From Bin5 sp965221145 (GTDB lineage Bacteria > Chloroflexota > Anaerolineae > Caldilineales > Caldilineaceae), in contig OZ244877.1 in assembly GCA_965221145.1 (NCBI GenBank), forward strand, positions 5,456,001 to 5,520,000: DNA of 64,000 nucleotides, given 5' to 3'. Shown here one piece after another: positions 25,683 through 33,779 of this stretch; the stretch's first letter is position 1; each line of letters starts with the position of its first letter. The translations under genes and the position numbers were made by a program. The notes under the pieces were generated by a model. That model saw nothing but the letters and a program-made list of their open reading frames with translations. It was not told where the DNA came from and made no database searches.

Positions 25683-26569
25683 CAGGCCGTTCCTCCATTT
25701 GCAAAGCGGCGCAACCCCATGGGCAGACCTTCCTGGTCACACGACCCCGGCTTGACCGGCGCTTCACAGGGCCAGGCTGTGCCCCCAGCGTACTCAAACG
25801 ACTCGCCGCACAACCAACTGAACATCTCTGCCGCCGCGATCCCGCACCTGAACTGCTCGAAGTGTGGTTCGTCTTCTGTCATATCGGGCCATGAAAAATC
25901 GTATTCGGGATCGATGATCCAGTCGCGCCGCGGTTTCGCCGTCCGCCAGTAGTTGTACTTGAACAGATGCCGGACGCCCGATGCTGTACTCCGGCCGCGG
26001 CGATGCCAGATCGGATACGCCGTGATCGTAATCGTGCCCGCAGGCGATGCGGTCGATTTGGCCAGCTTCACACTGCGGATATGCCCCATATAGTTGGCCT
26101 TGCTGCGCATGAAGTGTGAGCCTGGAATCAGATCAGTCGGCCCCCATTCGGGCGTCGTGTCCTGCGGGTAATAGAACACCTGCAGGTAGTCGAGCCGGTA
26201 GTTGTAAATCGACCCGCCATCGCGGTGCCAGTCCTGCGGCGGCAGCGGGCAGTCGGCGCGGTGGTTGCAAAGCGTCTGCGGCAGCTTGAAATTCGCCCCC
26301 AGCAAGGAGCGCACGGCGCCGGCTGCCTGCGGGTTCTTGAACACGCCGTCGACGAACCACTCTTCCGTCAGCAACTCGAGCGGTTGATGATCGGTATGCT
26401 CCTCAACATAGGCAAGCATGCGCTGGTTGATCTCGTCGCCGACCACCCCTTCAAGCATCAGGTAGCCCTTGCGGCAGAAGTCGAAAACCTGCTCGTCATT
26501 CAGGGTCGGCTCGCAGTCGTAAGGCAGTCCGTGCCGGGCCGGCGGCAAAGCAGTCCTGTTCATCTCCAT
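25682..26569 (-). CDS. Phytanoyl-CoA dioxygenase (PhyH)-like oxygenase, paralogue of 21060-21962
   Basis: 295 aa. ATG at 26569 with AAGGAGG 8 nt upstream. HxD in QDWHRDGGSIYNYRLDYLQVFYYP (about residue 120), GPTDLIPGSHFM, distal His in PIWHRRGRSTASGVRHLF with the Arg 2-oxoglutarate contact following. The C-terminal third contains AAAEMFSWLCGESFEYAGG, parallel to AAEMFFWLSGKHDEFAVMGG in the paralogue. It follows the small unknown gene at 26603-26965 by 33 bases and runs directly into the GH116 gene. The gene order small protein, PhyH, glycosidase suggests oxidation of a glycoside or its aglycone, which is inference. Confidence 0.9.
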   Translation of the reverse strand: MEMNRTALPPARHGLPYDCEPTLNDEQVFDFCRKGYLMLEGVVGDEINQRMLAYVEEHTDHQPLELLTEEWFVDGVFKNPQAAGAVRSLLGANFKLPQTLCNHRADCPLPPQDWHRDGGSIYNYRLDYLQVFYYPQDTTPEWGPTDLIPGSHFMRSKANYMGHIRSVKLAKSTASPAGTITITAYPIWHRRGRSTASGVRHLFKYNYWRTAKPRRDWIIDPEYDFSWPDMTEDEPHFEQFRCGIAAAEMFSWLCGESFEYAGGTAWPCEAPVKPGSCDQEGLPMGLRRFANGGTA

Positions 26570-26602
26570 CAAAACGCCTCCTTATGTTTCGAGTCACCAA
26601 CT

Positions 26603-26965
26603 CTATTTTTCGAGGATGAATTCGCAGCCGAAGCCGTATGTCTTATCCTCTTGCAGCAGCAGCGCCAATTCGGGAAACTTGACCACCCGCCAGCCGTCGG
26701 CCATGGCTGCGAGAACGGAATCATAGGGCCAGTCGGCGGGGTCGTCGGGCGCTTCAAGTATCTGGCCGTTGTCGACCAGCGCCATGCCGAGCACCTCGGA
26801 GTCGACGCCCGTGGTACGCGTCTGCAGATACAGCAGACGCTGGGGCTGCGTCGCGCCGGCGCCGTTGTCATTGAGGCGATTCAACGCCTGCTGCAGATCC
26901 TCATCCACCAGCGTGCCGGCGCGCAGCTTAACGAGCCACCGTTCGATCAGTTGTATGGTTTCCAT
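26603..26965 (-). CDS. Unknown ~120-residue protein paired with a PhyH oxygenase (copy 2)
   Basis: 120 aa from the ATG at 26965, which has GAGG about 9 nt upstream. Same architecture as 21966-22334: helical N-terminus (IERWLVKLRAGTLVDEDLQQ), a middle segment PQRLLYLQTRTTGVDSEVLGMALVD equivalent to RQQLLFLRVSGLTISAEVVGMLILE, then DPADWPYDSVLAAMADGWRV, KFPELALLLQED and CEFILEK. No membrane segment, signal or catalytic motif seen. The repeated neighbourhood with a PhyH gene is the only functional clue. Confidence 0.75.
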   Translation of the reverse strand: METIQLIERWLVKLRAGTLVDEDLQQALNRLNDNGAGATQPQRLLYLQTRTTGVDSEVLGMALVDNGQILEAPDDPADWPYDSVLAAMADGWRVVKFPELALLLQEDKTYGFGCEFILEK

Positions 26966-27007
26966 CAGGGTTGACCTCAATCGGTAGGTTGAATGTCCGC
27001 CGTCGCG

Positions 27008-27982
27008 CTATTCACTGTCTTTGGCGCAACGGAAACCCATGAAGTTGTACTTGTAGTTGGCGTGATCGCCGGTTCGCCAGGCGCTGCGCACTTCAAACGG
27101 ATTGGAGTTCCACGAGCCGCCGCGCTCTACCTGGTTCCCTCCCGGAGATGCCGACGGCCCGGTCGGATTCTGCGCAGGCGAGTCGCTGTAGTACTCTTTG
27201 TCGTAAAGATCGGCCATCCATTCACGCACGTTGCCCGCCATGTCCAGCGCGCCGCACCAACTGGCTCCTGTCGGGTAGTTTCCTACCGGGGATGTGTCGG
27301 CGTAGCCATCGTCAGTCGTCTCATCAGCCCAGGCCAACTCGCAACTGGCATCGCAGTAGTTCAGCCGCGTCCCGTCGAACTCGTTGCCCCAGGGAAAGAG
27401 CAGGCCCTCCGGCCCGCGCGCCGCGTACTCCCACTCCGCCTCCGTCGGCAGCCGCGCACCGACAAACTCGCAGTAGCTCCTTGCGTCGCGCAGCGTGCTC
27501 CAGATGACCGGGTAATCGTCGAACGAACTGTCGTCGAAATATGAATCGCGCGTCGCTGAACTCCTCTTTCTCGGTGGATTGCAGACGCCTGCCTCCAGGC
27601 ACTGCCGGTACTGGGCGTTGGTCACCTCGGTCCGGTCAATCCAGAAACTGTCCAACGCCACCTTGTGCGCTGGCTGCTCCTTGTCGAGATACTGCCGCAC
27701 GCAGGGGACACCGTAAGTTTCGCACAGTTCCAGCGCGGCGTCCACCCCGCTGTCGTCGCTGCCCATCTGGAACTCGCCCGCCGGCACCCAGACCATCTCC
27801 ATCCCATCCGCGGCGCGCGTCCACGGCTCGGGTTCGGCGGTAGGTGCCTCGGGTTCGGCGGTAGGTGCCTCGGGTTCGGCGGTTGGCGTCTCGATTTCGG
27901 CGGCTGGCGGCGCGGGCACACAGCCGGTTACGCCGAGAACCAGGCAGCACGCGCAAATGAACAGAGTAAAACGTTGTTGCAT
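27008..27982 (-). CDS. Lipoprotein with formylglycine-generating-enzyme (SUMF1) fold
   Basis: 324 aa. ATG at 27982; Sec lipoprotein signal MQQRFTLFICACCLVLGVTGC, then a Pro/Glu/Thr linker built from a 21-base tandem repeat. The C-terminal ~260 residues are a SUMF1/FGE fold: MVWVPAGEFQMGSDDSG, DSFWIDRTEVTNAQYRQCLEAG, RLPTEAEWEYAARG, DMAGNVREWMADLY, RGGSWNSNPFEVRSAWR and FMGFRCAKDSE. In true FGEs the segment after RGGS carries the catalytic cysteines; here it is RGGSWNSNPFEVRSAWR with none, so sulfatase maturation is unlikely. A carbohydrate- or protein-binding role at the cell surface is more plausible. Lies after a family-1 sugar importer. Confidence 0.85.
   Translation of the reverse strand: MQQRFTLFICACCLVLGVTGCVPAPPAAEIETPTAEPEAPTAEPEAPTAEPEPWTRAADGMEMVWVPAGEFQMGSDDSGVDAALELCETYGVPCVRQYLDKEQPAHKVALDSFWIDRTEVTNAQYRQCLEAGVCNPPRKRSSATRDSYFDDSSFDDYPVIWSTLRDARSYCEFVGARLPTEAEWEYAARGPEGLLFPWGNEFDGTRLNYCDASCELAWADETTDDGYADTSPVGNYPTGASWCGALDMAGNVREWMADLYDKEYYSDSPAQNPTGPSASPGGNQVERGGSWNSNPFEVRSAWRTGDHANYKYNFMGFRCAKDSE
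27827..27889 (-). repeat. Three tandem 21-bp units inside the FGE-fold lipoprotein gene
   Basis: Units at 27827-27847, 27848-27868 and 27869-27889, nearly identical; they encode the repeated PTAEPEA linker after the lipobox. Copy number could change by slippage and lengthen or shorten the tether. Confidence 0.85.
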
Positions 27983-28126
27983 TGTCAAGCCTTTCCGGCG
28001 AGCGTAAAGCCCTGTGACACAAGGGCCTGGCCTGCAGCCCGCATTTTGCGTACGGGGCAAACTATGGGGCCAGACTCGCCTGCTTTCAGGAAAACTGCCT
28101 CCCGCTCGTCCCGTTTCTGATCCGAA

Positions 28127-29017
28127 TCAGTTCGCGCTCAAGCCGGTGAGGGTCACGCCCTCTGTAATGTAGCGCTGAAATACGAAGAAGACGACCAGCA
28201 CGGGAATGAAGGCGATCGCGTCGCCCGCCAGAGCGATGCCCTCCTCACTAAGCCCGACAGCCCCGCCGGTTCTGACCATGCCGGGTTGACGAATAAGTGT
28301 GGCCAGCGCAACCGGTATCGTCCGCATCTCAGTCTCGTTTGTGATGAGCAGGGGCCAAAAGAAGCTCCCCCAGTTCCAGATGAAGATGAAGATGGCCAGC
28401 GCGCCGACCGCCGGCAGCATGAGAGGCATTGCGATCTGGGCAAAAATGCGGACTTCGCTGGCGCCGTCCGCACGCGCGGCGTCGATCAGATCGTCGGGAA
28501 TCGTATGCACGAACTGGCGGAAGAGAAAAACGCCGAAGCCGGAGAAGAGGTGGGGCACGATCAGACCCTGGTAGGTGTCCATCCACCCCCAACTGACGAT
28601 CATCACAAAAAGTGGAACCACGGTGACGAAGAACGGGATCATCATGGTCCACAAAATCATGAAAAAGACCACCTCGCGACCGGGAAACTCGAATTTGCCC
28701 AGGATGTATCCCGCGACTGCGCTCATCAGCACCTGCCCTGCCACTATCGCGCTGGTCGAAAACAGGCTGTTGAAGTACATCCGCGCAATCGGGAAGCGCT
28801 CAAACAGGACGAGAAAGTTGCCGAGAAACAACTCCTTGGGAATAAACGTCGGCGGAATCGTCTTCAGATCCCAGATCGGCCTGAACGCGCCCAAAAGCGC
28901 GAAAATCAGAGGGCTGACAACCAAAGCAGCACACAGCGTCAGCACGGTGTAGCTGATGAACACCGGCAGAACCGATTCCCTGCGCTGATATAACCGTACA
29001 AACGCCGAAACGCGCAT
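28127..29017 (-). CDS. Sugar ABC importer permease, MalG/UgpE type
   Basis: 296 aa, binding-protein-dependent inner-membrane permease of the carbohydrate-uptake-1 family. ATG at 29017 with GGAGG 9 nt upstream. Six membrane segments; the EAA loop appears as IDAARADGASEVRIFAQIAMPLMLPA (about residues 185-210), the standard contact for the ATPase. C-terminus FVFQRYITEGVTLTGLSA is the typical MalG ending with the G(I/L)T.G tail. It lies 55 bases after the MalF-type gene and completes the importer headed by the binding protein at 31436. No ATPase gene accompanies it, so a shared MsmX-like ATPase elsewhere is expected. Confidence 0.93.
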   Translation of the reverse strand: MRVSAFVRLYQRRESVLPVFISYTVLTLCAALVVSPLIFALLGAFRPIWDLKTIPPTFIPKELFLGNFLVLFERFPIARMYFNSLFSTSAIVAGQVLMSAVAGYILGKFEFPGREVVFFMILWTMMIPFFVTVVPLFVMIVSWGWMDTYQGLIVPHLFSGFGVFLFRQFVHTIPDDLIDAARADGASEVRIFAQIAMPLMLPAVGALAIFIFIWNWGSFFWPLLITNETEMRTIPVALATLIRQPGMVRTGGAVGLSEEGIALAGDAIAFIPVLVVFFVFQRYITEGVTLTGLSAN

Positions 29018-29071
29018 CTTGGTGGGCCTCCAACCCTCGCCGAATCTTTGCCGCGCACCTCAGTCAGCCGG

Positions 29072-29986
29072 CTAATATCTCCAGCGAGTTCGGGTCATTC
29101 TGAGTTGGATAATCGTCACGATTGAAATGATGGCGAACAGGACCAGGGCCATTGCCGAGGCATAGCCGACGTTGCCAAGCGTGAGCATTTGGTGCCGAAT
29201 ATACATCACGGCGACGAGCAGGCTATCCCCCGGCCCCCCGTAGTAGCCGAACGCATAGGCCAGGGTAAACATCTGAAACGCCCCGATGACCGTGACCACC
29301 AACACAAAAGTCACCGTCGGGCGCAGCAACGGCCATGTTACATGCCGGAAGCGCTGCCAGATGTTGGCTCCGTCGATCTTGGCCGAGTCATACAGGTGCG
29401 TTGGGATGCCTTGCAGCCCGGCCAGGAACAACACCATCTGATAGCCCATTGATTCCCAGACGGCAATCATCACCAGGCTGGCCATCGCCGTCTTCGCCTG
29501 GACAAGCCAGGGCTGTGAAGGCAACCCGATGCTGTTCAGCACAACATTGGCCAGACCATAACTAGGATGCAGCATGTACTTCCAGATGAGCGCTACGACA
29601 ATGCCGGCCGTCATCACGGGCGCAAAATAGATGGCGCGGTAGAGGGCGCGCCCGTGCCGGATCGAATTCAGCGCGAGCGCCCCCACCAGTGACACCACAA
29701 AGACCGATGGAACATACATCACTGTGTATCTGACTGTGTTCGTCAGAGCAAGCCTGAAGTCGCTGTCCGTAGCCAGTTTTTTGTAATGCTCCAGGCCGAT
29801 AAAGGGCCTTGCAGGCACGTTCAGCTTCCAATCGCTCAAGCTCATGACCACGGCCAGCCCAATAGGATAGAGGGCGAAGATCAGGTAGTACACGAGAATC
29901 GGCAGCAGAAACCCCCAGGCGACAACGTATCGGCGCTGGCGCAAGTTAAGTCGGGGCTGAACCAACGATTGAAGACGTGCAGCCAT
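29072..29986 (-). CDS. Sugar ABC importer permease, MalF/UgpA type
   Basis: 304 aa, ATG at 29986 with AAGGAG 5 nt upstream. Opens with a basic stretch and the first membrane segment AWGFLLPILVYYLIFALYPIGLAV, then SLSDWKLNVPARPFIGLEHYKKL, typical of UgpA proteins. EAA loop LYDSAKIDGANIWQRFRHVTWPLLRP near residue 200. Pairs with the MalG-type gene downstream. A 13-bp hairpin separates it from the binding-protein gene upstream. Confidence 0.93.
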   Translation of the reverse strand: MAARLQSLVQPRLNLRQRRYVVAWGFLLPILVYYLIFALYPIGLAVVMSLSDWKLNVPARPFIGLEHYKKLATDSDFRLALTNTVRYTVMYVPSVFVVSLVGALALNSIRHGRALYRAIYFAPVMTAGIVVALIWKYMLHPSYGLANVVLNSIGLPSQPWLVQAKTAMASLVMIAVWESMGYQMVLFLAGLQGIPTHLYDSAKIDGANIWQRFRHVTWPLLRPTVTFVLVVTVIGAFQMFTLAYAFGYYGGPGDSLLVAVMYIRHQMLTLGNVGYASAMALVLFAIISIVTIIQLRMTRTRWRY

Positions 29987-30026
29987 CTCAACTCCTTTGT
30001 CGCACGTTTTTCACGCGTGAGGAAAC

Positions 30027-30060
30027 TGAATCAGCGATGCCCGAGGACATCGCTGATTCA
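30027..30060 (-). terminator. Perfect 13-bp stem-loop downstream of a sugar binding-protein gene
   Basis: 30027-30039 and 30048-30060 are exact inverted repeats (TGAATCAGCGATG and complement) with an 8-nt loop, located between the binding protein stop (30087) and the first permease start (29986). No U-tract follows. Confidence 0.8.
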
Positions 30061-30086
30061 ACCATGCTGCGCCCATGCAGTCCGGC

Positions 30087-31436
30087 TCAGGAACCCAACA
30101 GCCCCTTGAGCATGTCAGGCCCGCGCATCGCCATTGCCTCCTCGGCTGACAGTCCGTCATGCAGCATGTCCGTGTAGACATTCTCGTGCTCGTGCATGAA
30201 TGTGGGCTGATCGATGCCATCCCAACGGAGGTAGCCGCAACACATGACATCCGACACTTCTTGCGCCATGTCGGCGGCTCTTGCACCGACAAAGCCGTCG
30301 ACCCCCAACGCCTGGACCGTCTTGTTCCCCGACGCGAAGCCCGTCGCCTGCTGGTATCTCGTGCACATCTCAGTGGACGCGCAGTACTTCCAGACCTTCC
30401 AGGCGGCGTCAAGGTTCTCCGCCGGCGCGGCGCTCGTAACGGCCAATCCCCAGCCGGGGCTCATCGGGTGCTTCAACTCTCCTTCGGGAATGCACACTTT
30501 CAGGCTGATCGTCTTGGTTTCGTGGCCAAACTGCTCCTCGACGCCAGTGCTGAAGGCGCTATTGGTCACACAGAACGCGCCCCGGCCCTCGGTGTATTGG
30601 GACAGACACAGATCGGGGCTGATGCCCTTGGTGAAGTCCCAGTGAAAAATTTCGTGCTCCAGTTCATAGGCCAGCACCAGGTCCCAGGCATGCCATCCCA
30701 GCTCATTGTCGAAGGTCAACTCCGTATCTTCGGGACCCGGCCGTCGGCCGCCGATGCTCGAGAAGAGCATGCCAAACAGGTAGCTGGCGTGGAAGAAGCC
30801 GAAGCCGTCCTTTACCAGGTTGTTGCCATCGTACGTGACGACCTTCTGCGCCGCAGCCACGAACTCTTCGAAATTGTTGGGCAGTTCGTTGACGCCGGCG
30901 TCCTTCAGGTTTGTCACATCGCAAACCAGGCCGAACCCGCCGCCGTCCCAGGGGATGTTGTAGTACCTGCCATCGAACTTCACGCCTTGAAGCCAAATCT
31001 CGTGAAAATCGTTTTCGATATCCGCTGGCGAGTATAGGTCTTCCGGCGCCGGCAGCAGCATCTTGTTTGCTACCTGCTCCGTCAGAAGCGGGTTAATGGT
31101 GAAGATGAGATCAGGCCCTACGCCGGCCTCGGCCGAAATGCGCACCTTGTCCTGCCACTCGCTCCAGGGGATGTGAGGCTGCGCGATCTCCACCAGTGGG
31201 GTGATGCCGGCTTCGGCCATGTACTCCGCGATCATATCGAAATGATCGTCCCAGATGCCATTGGTGCCTCTCCACAAGCTCAATTGGACAGGCGCCTCCA
31301 TCGGCATCTCCTCTTCCGCGTCGGTGGCCGGTGCGGCCGTGGGTGCAGCGCAAGCCTGCAACAACGCAACGCCAGCCGTCGCTCCCGTGAGCGTCGCCGT
31401 CCTCAGAAATTGCCTGCGACTCAATCTGTTTGCCAT
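30087..31436 (-). CDS. Sugar ABC importer solute-binding protein, family 1 (Tat lipoprotein)
   Basis: 449 aa from the ATG at 31436, with AAGGAGGAAACG immediately upstream. N-terminus MANRLSRRQFLRTATLTG carries a twin-arginine motif, lipobox ending LLQAC, and an Ala/Pro/Glu linker. The body matches SBP_bac_1 proteins: VQLSLWRGTNGIWDDHFDMIAEYMAEAG, a ligand-site region VGPDLIFTINPLL, YNIPWDGGGFGLVCDV near residue 150 and the tail ATGFASGNKTVQALG. It heads the importer with permeases 29986-28127. Specificity not readable. Confidence 0.92.
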   Translation of the reverse strand: MANRLSRRQFLRTATLTGATAGVALLQACAAPTAAPATDAEEEMPMEAPVQLSLWRGTNGIWDDHFDMIAEYMAEAGITPLVEIAQPHIPWSEWQDKVRISAEAGVGPDLIFTINPLLTEQVANKMLLPAPEDLYSPADIENDFHEIWLQGVKFDGRYYNIPWDGGGFGLVCDVTNLKDAGVNELPNNFEEFVAAAQKVVTYDGNNLVKDGFGFFHASYLFGMLFSSIGGRRPGPEDTELTFDNELGWHAWDLVLAYELEHEIFHWDFTKGISPDLCLSQYTEGRGAFCVTNSAFSTGVEEQFGHETKTISLKVCIPEGELKHPMSPGWGLAVTSAAPAENLDAAWKVWKYCASTEMCTRYQQATGFASGNKTVQALGVDGFVGARAADMAQEVSDVMCCGYLRWDGIDQPTFMHEHENVYTDMLHDGLSAEEAMAMRGPDMLKGLLGS

Positions 31437-31919
31437 CGTTTCCTCCTTGTGAATGAGAAAGCTGTTCGGGAATCGGTCCTTTCGCTGGTTAAACAAGGAC
31501 AGGCTCTTGAATCAAAGAGCCGTCTGCGATAACTGCTAAGGAGTCTTGCTTACCCATGAGTCGGTCGATACGGATACTCAAGGTTGTGGACCTTCAGCGA
31601 AGTGTAGAGGGGCAATCCCAAGGGTGAATGGGCATCACTGGTTTCGATACAAGATTCTGTGGGTCGTAACGGGTGCGCGGCCTGCGATTTTCGCGAGATT
31701 GTTTCAGCCTATACAAACCATATCATATTTCTTGCATCCCTGCCAACACGAAAATTCTATACATCAGGGACTTGCCAAACGCATCGTATAGGGGGAAGCA
31801 ATCGGTGGATTCCAGAACGGGGAGCTTCCAGACAGGCCCGCTGTTGAACACAGCAGAGCTGCCCGGAGGTAGTCGGAAACTCAGCCCTTCCTGGGATGTA
31901 CCCAAGCAAATTAAATGAG

Positions 31920-31947
31920 TTGACAAGGGAGATTCATCATATATACT
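31920..31947 (+). promoter_or_regulatory. Candidate sigma-70 promoter for the plus-strand operon
   Basis: TTGACA at 31920-31925, a 16-bp spacer, TATACT at 31942-31947, reading toward the first gene of the divergent plus-strand unit at 32074 (leader about 120 nt). A second TTGACA overlaps just downstream. The 637-base divergent region 31437-32073 holds no gene; no comparably strong minus-strand promoter for the binding protein at 31436 was found in it. Confidence 0.65.
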
Positions 31948-32073
31948 TGACATACGTCAGCATCAGGATTGCCTCCAACTTCGACATGCAACGTGCAAAC
32001 GTTGGCCATGTTGGCGGCCCGCTGGGACCGGCAAGGCCGGTTGCCCCATGCAAGACTCGCATAGGAACTAATC

Positions 32074-32784
32074 ATGGCCGTTCATCTTGAGTGGGTGGGG
32101 ATGGCGTGCTTTCGCCTCTGGCAGGATGGAGGCCCCGTCATCGCCATGGACCCATACACACCTTCAGCGATCGGATTGGTCGATGACGGTACGCGGATTC
32201 AGGCGGACACGGTGATCGTCAGTTCGCTCACAGACGTGGCGCACGCCAATGTCAAGCTGATCGAGGGCGAGCCGCGCGTGATCAACGCCCTGGACGTGGC
32301 CCTCGGTCTGAGTGATGCGCAGATCTACGACGCGCCCCTGGCCGCGGTCGAGGCGGCCGAGGCGCCCGACCATCCCGATGGAGCCGACGACAACGCCTTG
32401 TACGCCTTCAAAGCCGGCGGTCTGTGGTTCCTGCACATGGGGGATCTGGGATATGGGTTGAACGGGGACCAACTCGCGCCATTCGCCGGTCGCTGTGATG
32501 TGCTGCTGGCCCTCACCGGCGAGGGGCTGACTCTGCGGCTGGATGAACTCGACCCGATGATCGACATTCTGAACCCGACATGGATCGTGCCCATGCACTA
32601 CAATCTGGCGCCGGTCAGTGGCCAGAAGCGGGTGATGACCAAGCTCGATGTCTTCATTGAACGCCGACCTCGCGATCCAGTCATCTTTGCGCGTCGTCAG
32701 GTGGTGACATTCCCTCTCCCCGCATCCCAGCTTGGAAGGCCAACCATTGTTGTGCTTGAACCGTCCGGCTATCAGCCTGTATGA
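32074..32784 (+). CDS. Metallo-beta-lactamase-fold protein, UlaG-like, degenerate metal motif (copy 1)
   Basis: 236 aa. Pattern of an MBL-fold/UlaG-type hydrolase: MAVHLEWVGMACFRLWQDGGPVIAMDPY at the start, then where THxHxDH should be it reads VIVSSLTDVAHANV. Aligning to SHDHYDHNNV-type motifs leaves only the last His. Later elements are kept: LWFLHMGDLGYGL (His and Asp, about residue 125) and WIVPMHYNLAPV (His, about 170). Standard dinuclear zinc chemistry is therefore doubtful; a single metal or non-catalytic role is possible. First gene of a five-gene unit with SMP-30, aldolase and TIM-barrel genes; the paralogue at 35706-36428 closes the unit and shares the same loss. Confidence 0.8.
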   Translation: MAVHLEWVGMACFRLWQDGGPVIAMDPYTPSAIGLVDDGTRIQADTVIVSSLTDVAHANVKLIEGEPRVINALDVALGLSDAQIYDAPLAAVEAAEAPDHPDGADDNALYAFKAGGLWFLHMGDLGYGLNGDQLAPFAGRCDVLLALTGEGLTLRLDELDPMIDILNPTWIVPMHYNLAPVSGQKRVMTKLDVFIERRPRDPVIFARRQVVTFPLPASQLGRPTIVVLEPSGYQPV

Positions 32785-32847
32785 AAAGGGCGCGAACCTG
32801 GCATCTGAACACGATGCTCATGCTCAGGCCTGAATGTGGAGAACGCC

Positions 32848-33720
32848 ATGAAACTCAAAGCACTCATTGAGGCCGGCGACCCTGAACGCCTGGCCACCGG
32901 CTTTCAGTTCACCGAAGGCCCTGTCTGGCATTCGGATGGCTACCTCCTCTTCTCCGACATTCCGGCCAACCGCATCCACAGATGGACGCCCGCTGGGCAA
33001 GTCGATGTGTGGCGCGAACCCAGCGGCAATTCCAACGGCCTCACCTTGGACCGGGAGAACAGCCTGGTTGCCTGCGAACACGGCAATCGCCGCGTTTCCC
33101 GTACCGAGGCCGATGGCGCCGTGGTCGCCCTGGCCGACAAGTATCAGGGCAAGCGCCTCAACAGTCCCAACGATCTGGTCGTCAAGTCAGACGGGACCGT
33201 CTATTTCACCGACCCGCCCTACGGCATTACGCCTGGCGAATCGTCGTCGTACAGCGAAGAGCAGGAACAGCCCTGCAACGGCCTTTACCGCATCCTGCCG
33301 GACGGCGCCGTGGAACTGCTGGTGGACGACTTTGATCGCCCCAATGGGCTGGCCTTCTCCCCCGATGAGTCGATTCTGTACGTCGACGATTCACCCCGCC
33401 GACACGTCCGCGCCTTCGACGTTCGCGCCGACGGCGGCTTGACCAACTCCCGCGTCATCGCAGACATGGACCATCCCCAACCCGGCTCGCCCGACGGCAT
33501 GAAAGTCGACATAGAAGGAAACCTCTATGTAGCCGGCGCCACGGGCATCTGGGTATTCGAGCCTGGCGGCGCCTGCCTGGGCGTCATCGTTACCCCCGAA
33601 CGTCCGGCCAACTGCGCCTGGGGCGATGACGACCGTAAAAGTCTCTACATCACCGCCCGCACCTCGCTCTACCGAGTCCGAACGAAGCTGCCCGGCGCGC
33701 CGACGCCACATCTGGCTTAA
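32848..33720 (+). CDS. SMP-30/gluconolactonase family lactonase
   Basis: 290 aa from the ATG at 32848, which has GGAG 7 nt upstream; a GTG at 32836 lacks a site. Six-bladed beta-propeller: FQFTEGPVWHSDGYLLFSDIP gives the metal-binding Glu (of TEGP) near residue 20, KRLNSPNDLVVKSDGTVYFTDP holds the conserved Asn/Asp near 110, and RPNGLAFSPDESILYVDDS with SPDGMKVDIEGNLYVAG supplies further ligands. The family opens sugar-acid lactones such as gluconolactone. Its place between an MBL-like gene and an HpcH aldolase suggests a sugar-oxidation route: lactone, acid, then aldol cleavage. Confidence 0.92.
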   Translation: MKLKALIEAGDPERLATGFQFTEGPVWHSDGYLLFSDIPANRIHRWTPAGQVDVWREPSGNSNGLTLDRENSLVACEHGNRRVSRTEADGAVVALADKYQGKRLNSPNDLVVKSDGTVYFTDPPYGITPGESSSYSEEQEQPCNGLYRILPDGAVELLVDDFDRPNGLAFSPDESILYVDDSPRRHVRAFDVRADGGLTNSRVIADMDHPQPGSPDGMKVDIEGNLYVAGATGIWVFEPGGACLGVIVTPERPANCAWGDDDRKSLYITARTSLYRVRTKLPGAPTPHLA

Positions 33721-33779
33721 GGGGAGTGCGCCGACATACTGTATAACGTCTCGAAAGTCAATCAGCGAAAAGAGCGCCT

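Noticed and set aside
27827..27889. Tandem repeat considered as a CRISPR-like array
   Set aside because: Units are adjacent with no spacers, in frame, and encode a Pro/Glu-rich linker.
31437..32073. Possible regulator gene in the divergent region
   Set aside because: Only short frames with many stops; no helix-turn-helix. The region looks purely regulatory.
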